Shown here piece after piece: positions 7,830 to 17,194 of a stretch of 64,000 nucleotides of DNA. The notes under the pieces were generated by a model, which worked only from the letters and a program-made list of their open reading frames with translations, ran no database searches and was not told the origin of the DNA. The stretch comes from Bradyrhizobium cajani (GTDB taxonomy: Bacteria > Pseudomonadota > Alphaproteobacteria > Rhizobiales > Xanthobacteraceae), in contig NZ_WQNE01000017.1 in assembly GCF_009759665.1 (NCBI RefSeq), forward strand, positions 1 through 64,000. The letters are read 5' to 3'. The first letter of the stretch is position 1; every line of letters begins with the position of its first letter. A program made the translations under genes and the position numbers.

Positions 7830-8339
7830 ATGGTTCTCGGGTTGAGCCTGCCCGCACTGACACTGATCCATGTCATCATCAGCCTGATCGCCATCGCCGC
7901 CGGCCTCGTCGTGATGTTCGGCCTGCTCGGCTCGAAGTCGATGCCGGGCCTCACCGCGATCTTCCTGCTGTTCACCATCCTCACCAGCGCCACCGGCTTC
8001 CTGTTTCCGTTCAAGGAGCTGCTGCCGTCGCACATCATCGGCATCATCTCGCTGGTGCTGCTCGCCATCGCCTGCTTCGCGCTGTACGGCAAGAAGCTCG
8101 CGGGCGGCTGGCGTCCGGTCTACATCGTGACCGCGATGATCTCGCTCTATTTCAACGTCTTCGTGCTGGTGATCCAGTCGTTCCTGAAGGTGCCGGCGCT
8201 CGCCGCGCTCGCGCCCGCGGTGCCGCCCGCGCCGCCGTCCGGCCCCGTGTTCGCGGTGGTGCAGGGCATCGTGCTGGTGTTCTTCGTGCTGCTCACCATT
8301 GGCGCCTGGCGCCGCTTCAGGCCGATGGCGTTCGCCTGA
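7830..8339 (+). CDS. Hypothetical four-helix membrane protein
   Basis: The 169-residue product contains four or five hydrophobic segments (LTLIHVIISLIAIAAGLVVM, LTAIFLLFTILTSATGFLF, IIGIISLVLLAIACFALYG and VVQGIVLVFFVLLTIGAWR), with a proline-rich loop before the last helix. It is an inner-membrane protein with no recognised catalytic motif. The ATG follows GGAGAG. It lies upstream of the chloroperoxidase-like hydrolase, separated by a degenerate repeat, so co-transcription is uncertain. Confidence 0.75.
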   Translation: MVLGLSLPALTLIHVIISLIAIAAGLVVMFGLLGSKSMPGLTAIFLLFTILTSATGFLFPFKELLPSHIIGIISLVLLAIACFALYGKKLAGGWRPVYIVTAMISLYFNVFVLVIQSFLKVPALAALAPAVPPAPPSGPVFAVVQGIVLVFFVLLTIGAWRRFRPMAFA

Positions 8340-8350
8340 TCGCTGCCCTC

Positions 8351-8468
8351 CGTCATTCCGGGGCGATGCGTAGCATCGAACCCGGAAGCTCGCACCACAA
8401 CATCTGGATTCTCAGGTGCGCAACCGCGCACCATAGTCCGCGCTCATGCGCGTCCCGGAAAATGACGT
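8351..8468. repeat. Palindromic repeat, family B (copy 1, degenerate)
   Basis: It starts CGTCATTCCGGGGCGATGCG and ends near CCCGGAAAATGACG. It resembles the tighter family B copies at 44295-44375 and 55049-55130 but has a longer, less symmetrical middle. It separates the membrane protein from the hydrolase gene. Confidence 0.75.
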
Positions 8469-8490
8469 CTCTCACTAAAGGAGCCCTGCA

Positions 8491-9315
8491 ATGCCCACCA
8501 TCACCACCAAAGACGGCGTCGAGATCTTCTACAAGGACTGGGGCTCGGGCCAGCCGATCGTGTTCAGCCATGGCTGGCCGCTGTCGTCCGATGACTGGGA
8601 CGCGCAGATGATGTACTTCGTCACCCGCGGCTACCGCGTCATCGCCCACGACCGTCGCGGCCACGGCCGCTCGGCGCAGGTCGCCGATGGTCACGACATG
8701 GACCACTATGCCGACGATCTCGCCGCGCTGACCGCGCATCTCGACCTGAAGAAGGCCATTCACGTCGGCCACTCCACCGGTGGCGGTGAAGTCGTGCACT
8801 ACATCGCGCGCCACGGCGAGAGCCGGGTGGCGAAGGCCGCGATTCTCTCCGCGGTGCCGCCGCTGATGGTGCAGACCGCGGCCAATCCCGGCGGCCTGCC
8901 GAAGAGCGTGTTCGACGATTTCCAGGCGCAGCTCGCCGCCGGCCGCTCGGCCTTTTACCGCGACATCGCCGCAGGTCCGTTCTACGGTTACAACCGTCCC
9001 GGCGTGAAGCCGTCCGAAGCGGTGATCCAGAACTGGTGGCGCCAGGGCATGATGGGCGGCGCGAAGGCGCACTACGACGGCATCGTCGCGTTCTCGCAGA
9101 CCGATTTCACCGAGGATTTGAAGAAGATCAACGTGCCGGTGCTGGTGATGCACGGCGACGACGACCAGATCGTGCCATATGCCGATTCCGCGCCGCTGTC
9201 GGCCAAGCTGCTGAAGAACGGCATCCTGAAGACCTACAAGGGCTTCCCGCACGGCATGCCAACGACGCATGCCGAGACCATCAACGCGGACCTCCTGGCG
9301 TTTTTCAAGGAGTGA
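8491..9315 (+). CDS. Alpha/beta hydrolase, non-heme chloroperoxidase-like
   Basis: The 274-residue protein follows the cofactor-free haloperoxidase/esterase pattern. It has FSHGWPLSSDDWDAQM (oxyanion region), HDRRGHGRS, the nucleophile elbow GHSTGG with Ser at about 95, the acid in HGDDDQIVP (about Asp 223) and the base in FPHGMP (about His 254). All three catalytic residues are present, so it should be an active serine hydrolase. Haloperoxidase activity in such proteins is a perhydrolase side reaction, and the natural substrate is unknown. ATG 8491 follows AAGGAG. It is encoded alone and converges on the TetR gene. Confidence 0.92.
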   Translation: MPTITTKDGVEIFYKDWGSGQPIVFSHGWPLSSDDWDAQMMYFVTRGYRVIAHDRRGHGRSAQVADGHDMDHYADDLAALTAHLDLKKAIHVGHSTGGGEVVHYIARHGESRVAKAAILSAVPPLMVQTAANPGGLPKSVFDDFQAQLAAGRSAFYRDIAAGPFYGYNRPGVKPSEAVIQNWWRQGMMGGAKAHYDGIVAFSQTDFTEDLKKINVPVLVMHGDDDQIVPYADSAPLSAKLLKNGILKTYKGFPHGMPTTHAETINADLLAFFKE

Positions 9316-9340
9316 GGCGAAAACTCGTGCTGCTTGTGTC

Positions 9341-9368
9341 TTCCCTCTCCACTTGCGGGAGAGGGAAG
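9341..9368. repeat. GC-rich hairpin between convergent genes
   Basis: A short inverted repeat, TTCCCTCTCC around ACTTGC and GGGAGAGGGAA, lies between the converging hydrolase and TetR genes. It may end transcription from both sides. Confidence 0.5.
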
Positions 9369-9374
9369 AAACCC

Positions 9375-10025
9375 TCACTTCAATATCTCCCGGATCGCAT
9401 CGAACGTGCGCTTCACGAAGACCTCCGGCTTCTCGCGCGCGCCTTCGCCGATCCAGCTTTCGCCGCCGACGCGCATCGCGCCGGTGGCGATCATGGCGAC
9501 GAGCCGTGCCTTCAGCCGGTCCGATTTGTTTCGGGCGCGCTGTGACAGCCCTTCGGCCAATGCGCGCTCGAGCTTCTCGTACTTGAGCTGGTCGCGTGCC
9601 TGAAGTGCGGGGTTGTCGCGCTTGAGCCGCGACATCGCAGCCGCTTCCGCCGGGTCGAGCCGCCTGACGGCCGCCACGATCGCATTCTCCGCCGCCGTCA
9701 GCATTGATTCGTCCCGGGGCCGCGCGACGACCTCCGCGACCAGGGCAGCCGCGGCGCTTTCCTGCCAGGCGGCGACCACGTCCTCTTTCGATGCGAAATA
9801 GTGGAAGAAGCTGCGGCGCGACACATCCGCCGCCGCCGCGATGTCCTCGATGGTCGTGGCCTCGAAGCCGCGCTCGCGAAACAGCGTCATCGCCGCCCGA
9901 GCCAGCCGCTCGCGCGTCTCCTGCCGCTTGCGCTGCCGCAGGCCCGCCGCCGGCGATTTCCCTCCCGCGGACAATGGCTTGGCGCCGTTCCTGATCGATT
10001 TCCCGGCGAGCTTGGAGACCTTCAA
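9375..10025 (-). CDS. TetR family transcriptional regulator
   Basis: The 216-residue protein has a TetR DNA-binding domain at about residues 30-85: ETRERLARAAMTLFRERGF, EATTIEDIAAAADVSRRSFF (the helix-turn-helix) and HYFASKEDVV. A helical ligand domain follows, of the TetR_C type with charged repeats. The start is a TTG at 10025 supported by an upstream AGAGGTGAAA; internal starts would cut into a basic leader only. It is divergent from an SDR oxidoreductase gene with 89 bp between them, which is the usual layout for a repressor and its target. Confidence 0.92.
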   Translation of the reverse strand: MKVSKLAGKSIRNGAKPLSAGGKSPAAGLRQRKRQETRERLARAAMTLFRERGFEATTIEDIAAAADVSRRSFFHYFASKEDVVAAWQESAAAALVAEVVARPRDESMLTAAENAIVAAVRRLDPAEAAAMSRLKRDNPALQARDQLKYEKLERALAEGLSQRARNKSDRLKARLVAMIATGAMRVGGESWIGEGAREKPEVFVKRTFDAIREILK

Positions 10026-10044
10026 ATTATTTCACCTCTTGCAA

Positions 10045-10060
10045 ACTTGCACCAAGTGCA
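10045..10060. promoter_or_regulatory. Candidate TetR operator
   Basis: Within the 89-bp divergent spacer there are two overlapping inverted repeats: ACTTG-CAC-CAAGT (10045-10057) and TGCAC-CAA-GTGCA (10048-10060). Palindromes of this size midway between a TetR gene and a divergent oxidoreductase are typical of autoregulated operators. Binding is inferred from position and symmetry only. Confidence 0.5.
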
Positions 10061-10114
10061 CATTTAGACCGGTCGCAGGTCTTTTCCATCCCCTGAAGGC
10101 CCTGGAGACATCGC

Positions 10115-11053
10115 ATGACCGACTGGAGCACGGCAGACATCCCCTCACTGAGCGGCAAGACCGCCGTGGTGACCGGAGCGACGGGCGGCCTCGGTTACGA
10201 GACGGCGATGGCGCTGGCGGGCGCCGGTGCCATTGTCATACTCACCGGGCGCAACGACGCAAAGGGCCTGCGCGCGATCGAGGGCATCTGCGAGCGGTTT
10301 CCCAATGCTCTGATCGCCTATGAGCATCTCGACCTCGCAAGCCTTGCCTCCGTCGCCGACTTCTCGAGGCGCTTTGCCGCCGGCAATGAGCAGCTCGACC
10401 TCCTCGTCAACAATGCCGGCGTGATGGCGCTGCCGAAACGGCAGCAGACGGAGGATGGTTTCGAGATGCAGCTCGGCACCAACTATCTCGGCCATTATGC
10501 GCTGACGGCGCGGCTGTTGCCGGAGCTTCGCCGCGCCAAAGCGTCTCGCGTCATCAATCTCTCCAGCCTCGCGCACCGCTCCGGGGCGATCAATTTCGAC
10601 GATCTGCACAGCAAGCGCTCCTATCGCCCATGGCGCGCCTATTGCCAGTCCAAGCTCGCGATGCTGATGTTTTCGCTGGAGCTGCAACGTCGCAGCCTCG
10701 CTGCCGGCTGGGGCGTGATGAGCGTTGCCGCGCATCCCGGCTACGCGCGGACCGATCTCATTCCGAACGGCCCGGGTGCAAACAGCTTCTCGTGGCGGGT
10801 CGGGCGGTTGCTCCAGCCCTTGATCAGCCAGTCCGCGGCCGAGGGCGCCCTGCCCACGCTGTTCGCGGCGACCTCTCCGGCCGCGGAGCCCGGCGGCTAT
10901 TACGGTCCGCACGGGTTCTACGAATTGAAGGGGGCACCGAGGCCGGCGAGGATCATGCCGCACGCGAAGGATTTTGCCGTGGCAGCCATGCTGTGGGATG
11001 CCTCGGCGACGCTGACCGGTGTATCCTTCGACGAGATCGCGGCCGCCGCATGA
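10115..11053 (+). CDS. SDR family NAD(P)-dependent oxidoreductase
   Basis: The 312-residue protein has the classical short-chain dehydrogenase layout of the retinol dehydrogenase/WWOX-like branch. It shows VTGATGGLGYETA (cofactor-binding TGxxxGxG), LVNNAGVM, INLSSLAH with the catalytic Ser, and YCQSK (Tyr about 176, Lys about 180). HPGYARTDL follows, as in long-chain alcohol/retinal-type SDRs. It should reduce or oxidise a carbonyl/hydroxyl group with NAD(P)H. It is probably controlled by the divergent TetR gene and overlaps, or lies just ahead of, the next NAD(P)-binding gene. Confidence 0.92.
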   Translation: MTDWSTADIPSLSGKTAVVTGATGGLGYETAMALAGAGAIVILTGRNDAKGLRAIEGICERFPNALIAYEHLDLASLASVADFSRRFAAGNEQLDLLVNNAGVMALPKRQQTEDGFEMQLGTNYLGHYALTARLLPELRRAKASRVINLSSLAHRSGAINFDDLHSKRSYRPWRAYCQSKLAMLMFSLELQRRSLAAGWGVMSVAAHPGYARTDLIPNGPGANSFSWRVGRLLQPLISQSAAEGALPTLFAATSPAAEPGGYYGPHGFYELKGAPRPARIMPHAKDFAVAAMLWDASATLTGVSFDEIAAAA

Positions 11054-11073
11054 GCCTCGGTGGGGACGTCCCG

Positions 11074-11733
11074 ATGAAAGTCATCGTCTTCGGCGCGACC
11101 GGCATGGTCGGGCAGGGTGTGTTGCGCGAGTGCCTGATCGATCCCGGCATCGAACGCGTGGTTGTGGTGGGACGCAGCCCGACCGGCGTGCGCAACGCCA
11201 AGCTCACCGAGATCATCCACGACGATTTCACGGATTATGCGGCGATCGAGCCGCAGCTCACGGGCTTCGACGCCTGTTTCTTCTGCCTTGGCGTCTCCTC
11301 GATCGGCATGGGTGAGGAGCGCTACCGCCATCTCACCTACGACATCACGCTCGCCGCTGCGGCGACGCTGGCGAAATTCAACCCGCAGATGACATTCGTC
11401 TACGTCACCGGCGCCGGCACCGATTCCACCGAGCAGGGCTCGCGGATGTGGGCGCGGATCAAGGGCAAGACCGAGAACGATCTCTTCAAGCTGCCGTTCA
11501 AGGCCGCCTACATGTTCCGGCCCGGCGCGATCCAGCCCCTGCACGGCGCCCGCTCCAAGACTGCCTGGGTGCAGGCCGTGTACGCCACAACCTGGCCACT
11601 CTGGTCGGTGCTGCGCCGGATCTCGCCGCGGCTCGTCACCTCGACCGAGCAGATCGGCCGCGCCATGATCCGAGTCGCCCGGGAGGGCTATCGGCGGAAG
11701 GTGCTGGAGATGGAGGATATCAATAGCCTCTAG
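11074..11733 (+). CDS. NAD(P)-binding epimerase-like protein (HTATIP2-like)
   Basis: The 219-residue product has an atypical SDR/NmrA Rossmann fold. It shows VIVFGATGMVGQGVLREC at the N-terminus, FCLGVSSIGM, then YVTGAGTDSTEQGSRMWARI and a KGKTENDL segment similar to the mammalian TIP30/HTATIP2 group. The YxxxK pair is not obvious, so catalysis is uncertain. ATG 11074 has GGTGGGGA upstream. A second in-frame ATG at 11050 overlaps the previous stop as ATGA, so translation may be coupled with the SDR gene. The two probably form one TetR-controlled unit. Confidence 0.82.
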   Translation: MKVIVFGATGMVGQGVLRECLIDPGIERVVVVGRSPTGVRNAKLTEIIHDDFTDYAAIEPQLTGFDACFFCLGVSSIGMGEERYRHLTYDITLAAAATLAKFNPQMTFVYVTGAGTDSTEQGSRMWARIKGKTENDLFKLPFKAAYMFRPGAIQPLHGARSKTAWVQAVYATTWPLWSVLRRISPRLVTSTEQIGRAMIRVAREGYRRKVLEMEDINSL

Positions 11734-11807
11734 CCCGCCGGCCCGTTAGCTTGCGCGGAAATTTCGTTGCCCGCGCGCGTTGGGCCGTATCGGCTCCCGA
11801 GGAGAGA

Positions 11808-12260
11808 ATGTCCGCGATGTCTCCCCAGCTCAAACTGATCGCGCTCGATGCCGACGATCTCGCCGTGATCTCCACCCATGTCCAGGACGCCCGGGTGCAG
11901 GCCTCGGACATCATCTGGCGGCAAAGCGAGAAACGGCTGGTGGTCGGGATGAGCCGGCTGGACTGGGAGCAGTCGCTGGAGGGCCAGGCCGAGCCGCGCC
12001 GGCTGGTCGCTGCGCTCCGCTTCGACCGCGTGCTCGCCTGCAAATCGCGCAACATCGATCTCGGTGCTCCAGACAAGGTCCTGGATCTCGTCGGCATCGA
12101 GTTTCACCCCCAGGACGGCCGTGCCGAAGAGCCCGGCGGCAGCGCCCTGCTTTTGTTCGCCCAGGGCGGCGCCATCCGCCTCGACGTCGAATGCCTGGAA
12201 TGCGAGCTGACCGACCTTGGGGCGGACGAACTGGGAACGGGAATCGAGGCGGAGGGGTGA
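11808..12260 (+). CDS. DUF2948 family protein
   Basis: The 150-residue protein matches the alphaproteobacterial DUF2948 family: LKLIALDADDLAVISTHVQD, IIWRQSEKRLVVGMSRLDWE and a C-terminal GGAIRLDVECLECELTDLG. Its function is unknown. Family members lie next to murA and hisD in many alphaproteobacteria. Here hisD follows, but the gene on the left is an epimerase-like gene and murA is absent. ATG 11808 has GAGGAGAG directly upstream; ATG 11817 is an alternative that gives a better ribosome-binding-site spacing. Confidence 0.88.
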   Translation: MSAMSPQLKLIALDADDLAVISTHVQDARVQASDIIWRQSEKRLVVGMSRLDWEQSLEGQAEPRRLVAALRFDRVLACKSRNIDLGAPDKVLDLVGIEFHPQDGRAEEPGGSALLLFAQGGAIRLDVECLECELTDLGADELGTGIEAEG

Positions 12261-12441
12261 GGTGGCATGCCAAGGCCACGCATTCCGTTTTCGCCCTGGT
12301 TTCGCCCGGACGACCTCCGAAAGCCAACGGCCGGCCGCCAAGGGTTGGCCAAGGGTTGACGCCGCTTCCCCGCCGCGCCATTGAGCAGGGGACCTGGTGC
12401 GCCAATTCGCCCCGACAAACCAGCCAGAAGCCAAGCCAGAC

Positions 12442-13733
<1,292 letters not shown>

Positions 13734-13737
<4 letters not shown>

Positions 13738-14231
13738 ACAAGCCGCCCGAACAGGACGACTCGACCAATCGCATCGTCGGCGTCACGCTCGACGAAGACT
13801 CGATCGGCCGTTCCGGTCCCGACATCGAGCATGAGCGCGCGATCGCGATCTACGACCTGATCGAGCAGAATCTGTTTGCGCCCGATGGCGCCGAGGGGCA
13901 GGGGCCGTTCACGCTGCATATCGGCATCACCGGCAACCGCCTGATGTTCGACATCCGCCGCGAGGACGGCACGCCCGTGGTCGCGCATCTATTGTCGCTG
14001 ACGCCGTTCCGGCGGATCGTGAAGGACTATTTCATGATCTGCGACAGCTACTATCAGGCGATCCGGACAGCTACACCGGACAAGATCGAGGCCATCGACA
14101 TGGGCCGCCGCGGCATCCATGACGAGGGATCGCGCACGCTCCAGGAGCGGCTGAAAGGCAAGGTGCGGGTCGACTTCGAGACCTCGCGCCGGCTGTTCAC
14201 GCTCATTACCGTCCTGCATTGGAAGGGGTAG
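13734..14231 (+). CDS. UPF0262 family protein
   Basis: The 165-residue protein matches UPF0262, a conserved alphaproteobacterial family of unknown function found directly after hisD. Typical segments are EHERAIAIYDLIEQN, FTLHIGITGNRLMFDIR, LTPFRRIVKDYFMICDSYYQ and GIHDEGSRTLQERLKGK. No catalytic motif is known. The start ATG 13734 overlaps the hisD stop, implying translational coupling. It is followed by a family I palindromic repeat rather than directly by the phosphatase gene. Confidence 0.93.
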
Positions 14232-14280
14232 GGCATGGCTTGGAAAAATGTGCAGCGGTTTTCCGACAAGGCCATGCCCT
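14230..14280. repeat. Rhizobial palindromic repeat, family I (copy 2)
   Basis: A 51-bp palindrome with arms AGGGCATGGC (14230-14239) and GCCATGCCCT (14271-14280) encloses a GGAAAAATGTGCAGCGGTTT core like that of the 4162 copy. It starts within the last codon region of UPF0262 and splits the UPF0262-phosphatase gap. Confidence 0.88.
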
Positions 14281-14303
14281 CCGTCAAAAGAGGCTAAACG
14301 CGG

Positions 14304-14771
14304 ATGGCTGCGCCGCCACGCGCACGCGATCCGCAATCGGTGCTGTTCGCCTGTGCGATGAACAGCGTGCGCTCGCCGATGGCCGAGAGCCTGCTGCAAC
14401 ACATGTTTCCGCAAGGTCTCTACGTGAAATCGGCCGGCGCCAGGAAGGGCGAGCTCGATCCGTTCGCGGTCGCCGTGATGGCCGAACTCGGCCAGGACAT
14501 CTCCCCCCACAAGCCGCAGACCTTCGAGGAGCTGGAGGATTGGGAGGGGTTGAATTTCGACCTCATCATCACGCTTTCGCCGGAGGCGCACCACAAGGCG
14601 CTGGAATTGACCCGCACGCTCGCCGCCGATGTCGAATACTGGCCGACGCAGGATCCCACCACCATCGAAGGCAGCCGCGACCAGAAGCTCGCCGCCTATC
14701 GCGAAGTCTGCGACCAGCTGCTGATGCGCATCCGCCGGCGGTTTGCGAAGGTCGGCGCTGCGACCGAGTAG
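14304..14771 (+). CDS. Low-molecular-weight protein-tyrosine-phosphatase-like protein
   Basis: The 155-residue protein has the LMW-PTP/arsenate-reductase P-loop near its N-terminus, FACAMNSVRSPMAESLL, with Cys 17 and Arg 23 in a CX5R arrangement. Further on, YWPTQDPTT supplies the general-acid Asp-Pro. The expected catalytic set is therefore present. It may be a phosphatase or a thiol-dependent reductase of the same fold; the substrate is unknown. Its place after hisD and UPF0262 is conserved in rhizobia. ATG 14304 begins shortly after the family I repeat. Confidence 0.9.
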   Translation: MAAPPRARDPQSVLFACAMNSVRSPMAESLLQHMFPQGLYVKSAGARKGELDPFAVAVMAELGQDISPHKPQTFEELEDWEGLNFDLIITLSPEAHHKALELTRTLAADVEYWPTQDPTTIEGSRDQKLAAYREVCDQLLMRIRRRFAKVGAATE

Positions 14772-14798
14772 CTGTCGTGCCCCGGACGCCGCACCTCT

Positions 14799-14830
14799 GC
14801 TCCCTCGCCCCGCGTGCGGGGAGAGGTGAA
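14799..14830. repeat. GC-rich hairpin (CCCCGCGTGCGGGG type)
   Basis: A short inverted repeat, CCTCGCCCCGCGTGCGGGGA plus flanks, lies downstream of the phosphatase gene. It is of the same loose family as the hairpins at 41.8 and 52.8 kb. Confidence 0.6.
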
Positions 14831-14980
14831 GACGGCGTAACACCGGCGTCACGGACCGCAGGCAAACCCACGTCGGACGCCTCGAATCACTAAGCTCGGG
14901 TTCCCGGGTTGTGAAACCGGGCCCCTTCCGATAGGTTCCGCGCGCAATTCACCCCCTCCGCTTCATCCCCAAATCACCTG

Positions 14981-15610
14981 ATGCTCGGCCGCCCCAAATT
15001 CGTACTTGCCTCCGGTTCGCCGCGGCGCCTGTCGCTGCTCAACCAGGCCGGCATCGAGCCGGACGCGCTCCGGCCGGCCGACGTCGACGAGACGCCGAAG
15101 CGGGGCGAGCTGCCGCGCGCCTGCGCCAACCGCCTCGCCAGGGCCAAGGCCGATGCGGCGCTCAAATCGGTGCAGCTCGATGACGAGCTGCGCGGTGCCT
15201 TCATCCTCTCCGCCGACACGGTTGTGGCGGTCGGTCGCCGCATCCTGCCCAAGGCCAATTTGGTGGATGAGGCCGCGCAGTGCCTGCGGCTGCTGTCGGG
15301 CCGCAACCACCGCGTCTACACCGCGATCACCCTGGTGACGCCGCGCGAGGCCTTCCGCCAGCGCCTGGTCGAGACCCGCGTCCGTTTCAAGCGGCTGTCG
15401 GAGGACGACATCCAGGCCTATATCGGCTCCGGCGAATGGCGCGGCAAAGCCGGCGGCTACGCCGTGCAAGGCATCGCCGGCTCCTTCGTCGTCAAGATGG
15501 TCGGCTCCTACACCAACGTGGTCGGCCTGCCCCTGTACGAGACCACGACGCTGCTCGGCGGCGAGGGTTTCCCGATCCGCTTCGGCTGGCTCAACGCCAC
15601 GGCCGTCTGA
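14981..15610 (+). CDS. maf: Maf family nucleoside triphosphate pyrophosphatase
   Basis: The 209-residue protein hydrolyses non-canonical or selected NTPs to NMPs (Maf/HAM1-like fold, housecleaning). It has the N-terminal LASGSPRRLSLLNQAGI, DVDETPKRGELP, the metal-site ILSADTVVAVGRRIL, LSGRNHRVYTAITL and GYAVQGIAGSFVVKMVGSYTNVV near the end. Length and motifs fit the YceF/YhdE group. The ATG follows a 209-bp gap that in several rhizobia holds infA (recollection); no infA frame is visible here. YacG follows in the same direction. Confidence 0.95.
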   Translation: MLGRPKFVLASGSPRRLSLLNQAGIEPDALRPADVDETPKRGELPRACANRLARAKADAALKSVQLDDELRGAFILSADTVVAVGRRILPKANLVDEAAQCLRLLSGRNHRVYTAITLVTPREAFRQRLVETRVRFKRLSEDDIQAYIGSGEWRGKAGGYAVQGIAGSFVVKMVGSYTNVVGLPLYETTTLLGGEGFPIRFGWLNATAV

Positions 15611-15778
15611 CCGCGCGAAAGCCGCGCCGGGCGGTCCGACAAAAATCTCGAAAACAACCCCATGCACAGTAGAATTGGGCTCGCCCGACCTGCCGGGAGC
15701 ACATGCGCCGCCGCTCGAGGAACCCGTTTGCCGACAGGCGCTTGAACTCCCTCACCCCCTGTGTCAGTTGCCCCGATC

Positions 15779-15961
15779 ATGGACGACCACGTCAAAACGC
15801 CCGCTGCCCCCCTCAAGACCTGCCCGATCTGCGGCAAGCCGCAGTCGCAGGCCACCCGCCCGTTCTGCTCCTCGCGCTGCCGCGATGTCGATCTGAACCG
15901 CTGGCTGAAAGGCTCCTATGTCATCCCCGGCCGCGACGACGGAGCGGATGACGTAGAATAG
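15779..15961 (+). CDS. yacG: DNA gyrase inhibitor YacG
   Basis: The 60-residue zinc-finger protein has CPICGKP (Cys-x2-Cys) and PFCSSRCRDVDLNRWLKGSY (Cys-x3-Cys), giving the four-cysteine zinc site and helix of YacG. It ends in an acidic tail. YacG binds GyrB and inhibits gyrase. ATG 15779 is the usual family start; an in-frame GTG at 15761 would add six residues. It is the last gene of the hisD-maf cluster and is followed by tRNA-Phe, an order seen in other alphaproteobacteria. Confidence 0.93.
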   Translation: MDDHVKTPAAPLKTCPICGKPQSQATRPFCSSRCRDVDLNRWLKGSYVIPGRDDGADDVE

Positions 15962-16136
15962 ACTAATAATATCAAATACTTGATTGATCTGGCGGCCTGC
16001 CGCGACGATCCTGCCCAACCTTGTGCACAGCCGGGCAGCCCCCCGCGAAGCCAAAGGCGAAGCGTGGGTGGACAGGCAGCCTTCAGCCCACTATAAACCG
16101 CCCGCTCGATGGGCCTTGGCCCCTCTCTTGGAGCAC

Positions 16137-16212
16137 GCCCAGGTAGCTCAGTTGGTAGAGCATGCGACTGAAAATCGCAGTGTCGGTGGTTCGATTCCGC
16201 CCCTGGGCACCA
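16137..16212 (+). tRNA. tRNA-Phe (GAA)
   Basis: The 76-nt sequence folds as a full cloverleaf. The acceptor is GCCCAGG with CCTGGGC, the D arm is GCTCAGTTGGTAGAGC, the anticodon loop is CTGAAAA with anticodon GAA, and the T arm is around GGTTCGATTCC. CCA is encoded (16210-16212). Its 3' part from 16180 is repeated in decayed form at 17446-17483, marking it as a past integration site. Confidence 0.97.
16180..16212 (+). repeat. Putative attL-type repeat (3' end of tRNA-Phe)
   Basis: The 3' third of tRNA-Phe, GTGTCGGTGGTT then GATTCC then CCTGGGCACCA, matches the sequence at 17446-17483 apart from a small insertion and a few substitutions. This is the arrangement left when an element integrates into a tRNA gene 3' end. 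Confidence 0.6.
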
Positions 16213-16798
16213 ACAACTACGCTTGAGCACGATCTTGTACGATTGCGTTCGCTGGATGATCGGCGCGAAGGGTGCTCACGCATTTCTCTCCCGACGCGCC
16301 AGCGTGCATATCGCCGTGGTCCTGTGTCCGACCGTGCTCCTCGCTATCATCGGCCTGCAATATTGACCTCCTAAGCTGGGCGATTGGCGTCCACAATTGC
16401 GGATTCATTGACCGGCCATGTTTGGCGCTCTGGGTAGAGGCTTCATTGAATCCACGACCAATCATCAGTTGTTTTTTATTCGAGCTTCCCATCGAGCAAC
16501 CTTGCACCGCGTCGGCCAACATCTTGCCGCCACGGCTGTTCAGATGAATCCCTCAGTGTGAACTTGCCAGCCATTCCTTCGAGCGATCTTGTCCAGGCTC
16601 TGACGCATGATGAAATGGCGGAAGGCGTCGGAGGAGAACCGAGTGAACTTGAAGACAGCGAAGGAGCGAAGAGGGAGCGCCTCTCCGCCGGTCGCCTACG
16701 GTTTTTGGCCGCCAGCAACCTTCCTAGTCTCATCGCGAAATAGCCACAACAGACAGGTCAAATTTTACTCAGGTCGGAAATGGCATAGGACCGCTACG
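16213..16798. other. Gene-poor lower-GC segment after tRNA-Phe
   Basis: About 586 bp without a recognisable gene lie here. G+C is visibly lower than in the flanks, and all frames are short or lack homologs that I recognise. The segment lies inside the two tRNA-Phe 3'-end repeats and is best read as eroded island DNA. No integrase remnant was recognised. Confidence 0.5.
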
Positions 16799-17194
16799 AT
16801 GTTCTGGAAATCATCTCGCGCTTTGGGAGCCGCCCTCTATATCGCCGCATTTCCTGCAAGCGCGCAGCAGGGCGCGGAGTTCGACGCGTGCATAGCCAAA
16901 GCCGACGGCGTTTCCTCGAAAATGTTGGATTGCGGCAAAGCCGAAGTCGATAAGTGGGACCCGAGGCTGAATGCCGCCTATCAGACGCTTCTGCACAGGT
17001 CCGAGGGCAAGCAGCGAGCGCAATTGCAGCAAGAGCAGAGGACCTGGCTCAAACATCATTTGAGCGAGACCCACCGTCTAGCTGTCAACCCCAACAATGG
17101 GTCTGTCGCATTCCTCGAATCGCAGTCTTTTGAATTGGATGACTTGGTCGAGCGAACGTTGGCGCTCGAAAAGCGCGTCAACGAGAAGCCTTGA
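16799..17194 (+). CDS. Exported LprI-like (DUF1311) protein
   Basis: The 131-residue product has a short signal peptide (MFWKSSRALGAALYIAAF, cleavage near PASA-QQ). It then carries the LprI/DUF1311 pattern: FDACIAKADGVSSKMLDCGK, a DPRLNAAYQTLL segment, and a helical stretch with EQRTWLKHH. The Mycobacterium founding member inhibits lysozyme; most bacterial members are untested periplasmic proteins. Base composition is less G+C-rich than the housekeeping genes. It is the only clear gene between the tRNA-Phe 3'-end repeats. ATG 16799 is chosen because the signal peptide starts there. Confidence 0.8.
   Translation: MFWKSSRALGAALYIAAFPASAQQGAEFDACIAKADGVSSKMLDCGKAEVDKWDPRLNAAYQTLLHRSEGKQRAQLQQEQRTWLKHHLSETHRLAVNPNNGSVAFLESQSFELDDLVERTLALEKRVNEKP

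Noticed and set aside
14840..14980. Search for infA between the phosphatase and maf genes
   Set aside because: No frame with the S1-like IF-1 sequence is present; the region holds only a CCCGGG hairpin and non-coding DNA.
16476..16733. Short frames in the tRNA-Phe island considered as integrase remnants
   Set aside because: No integrase catalytic motif or recognisable similarity was found.
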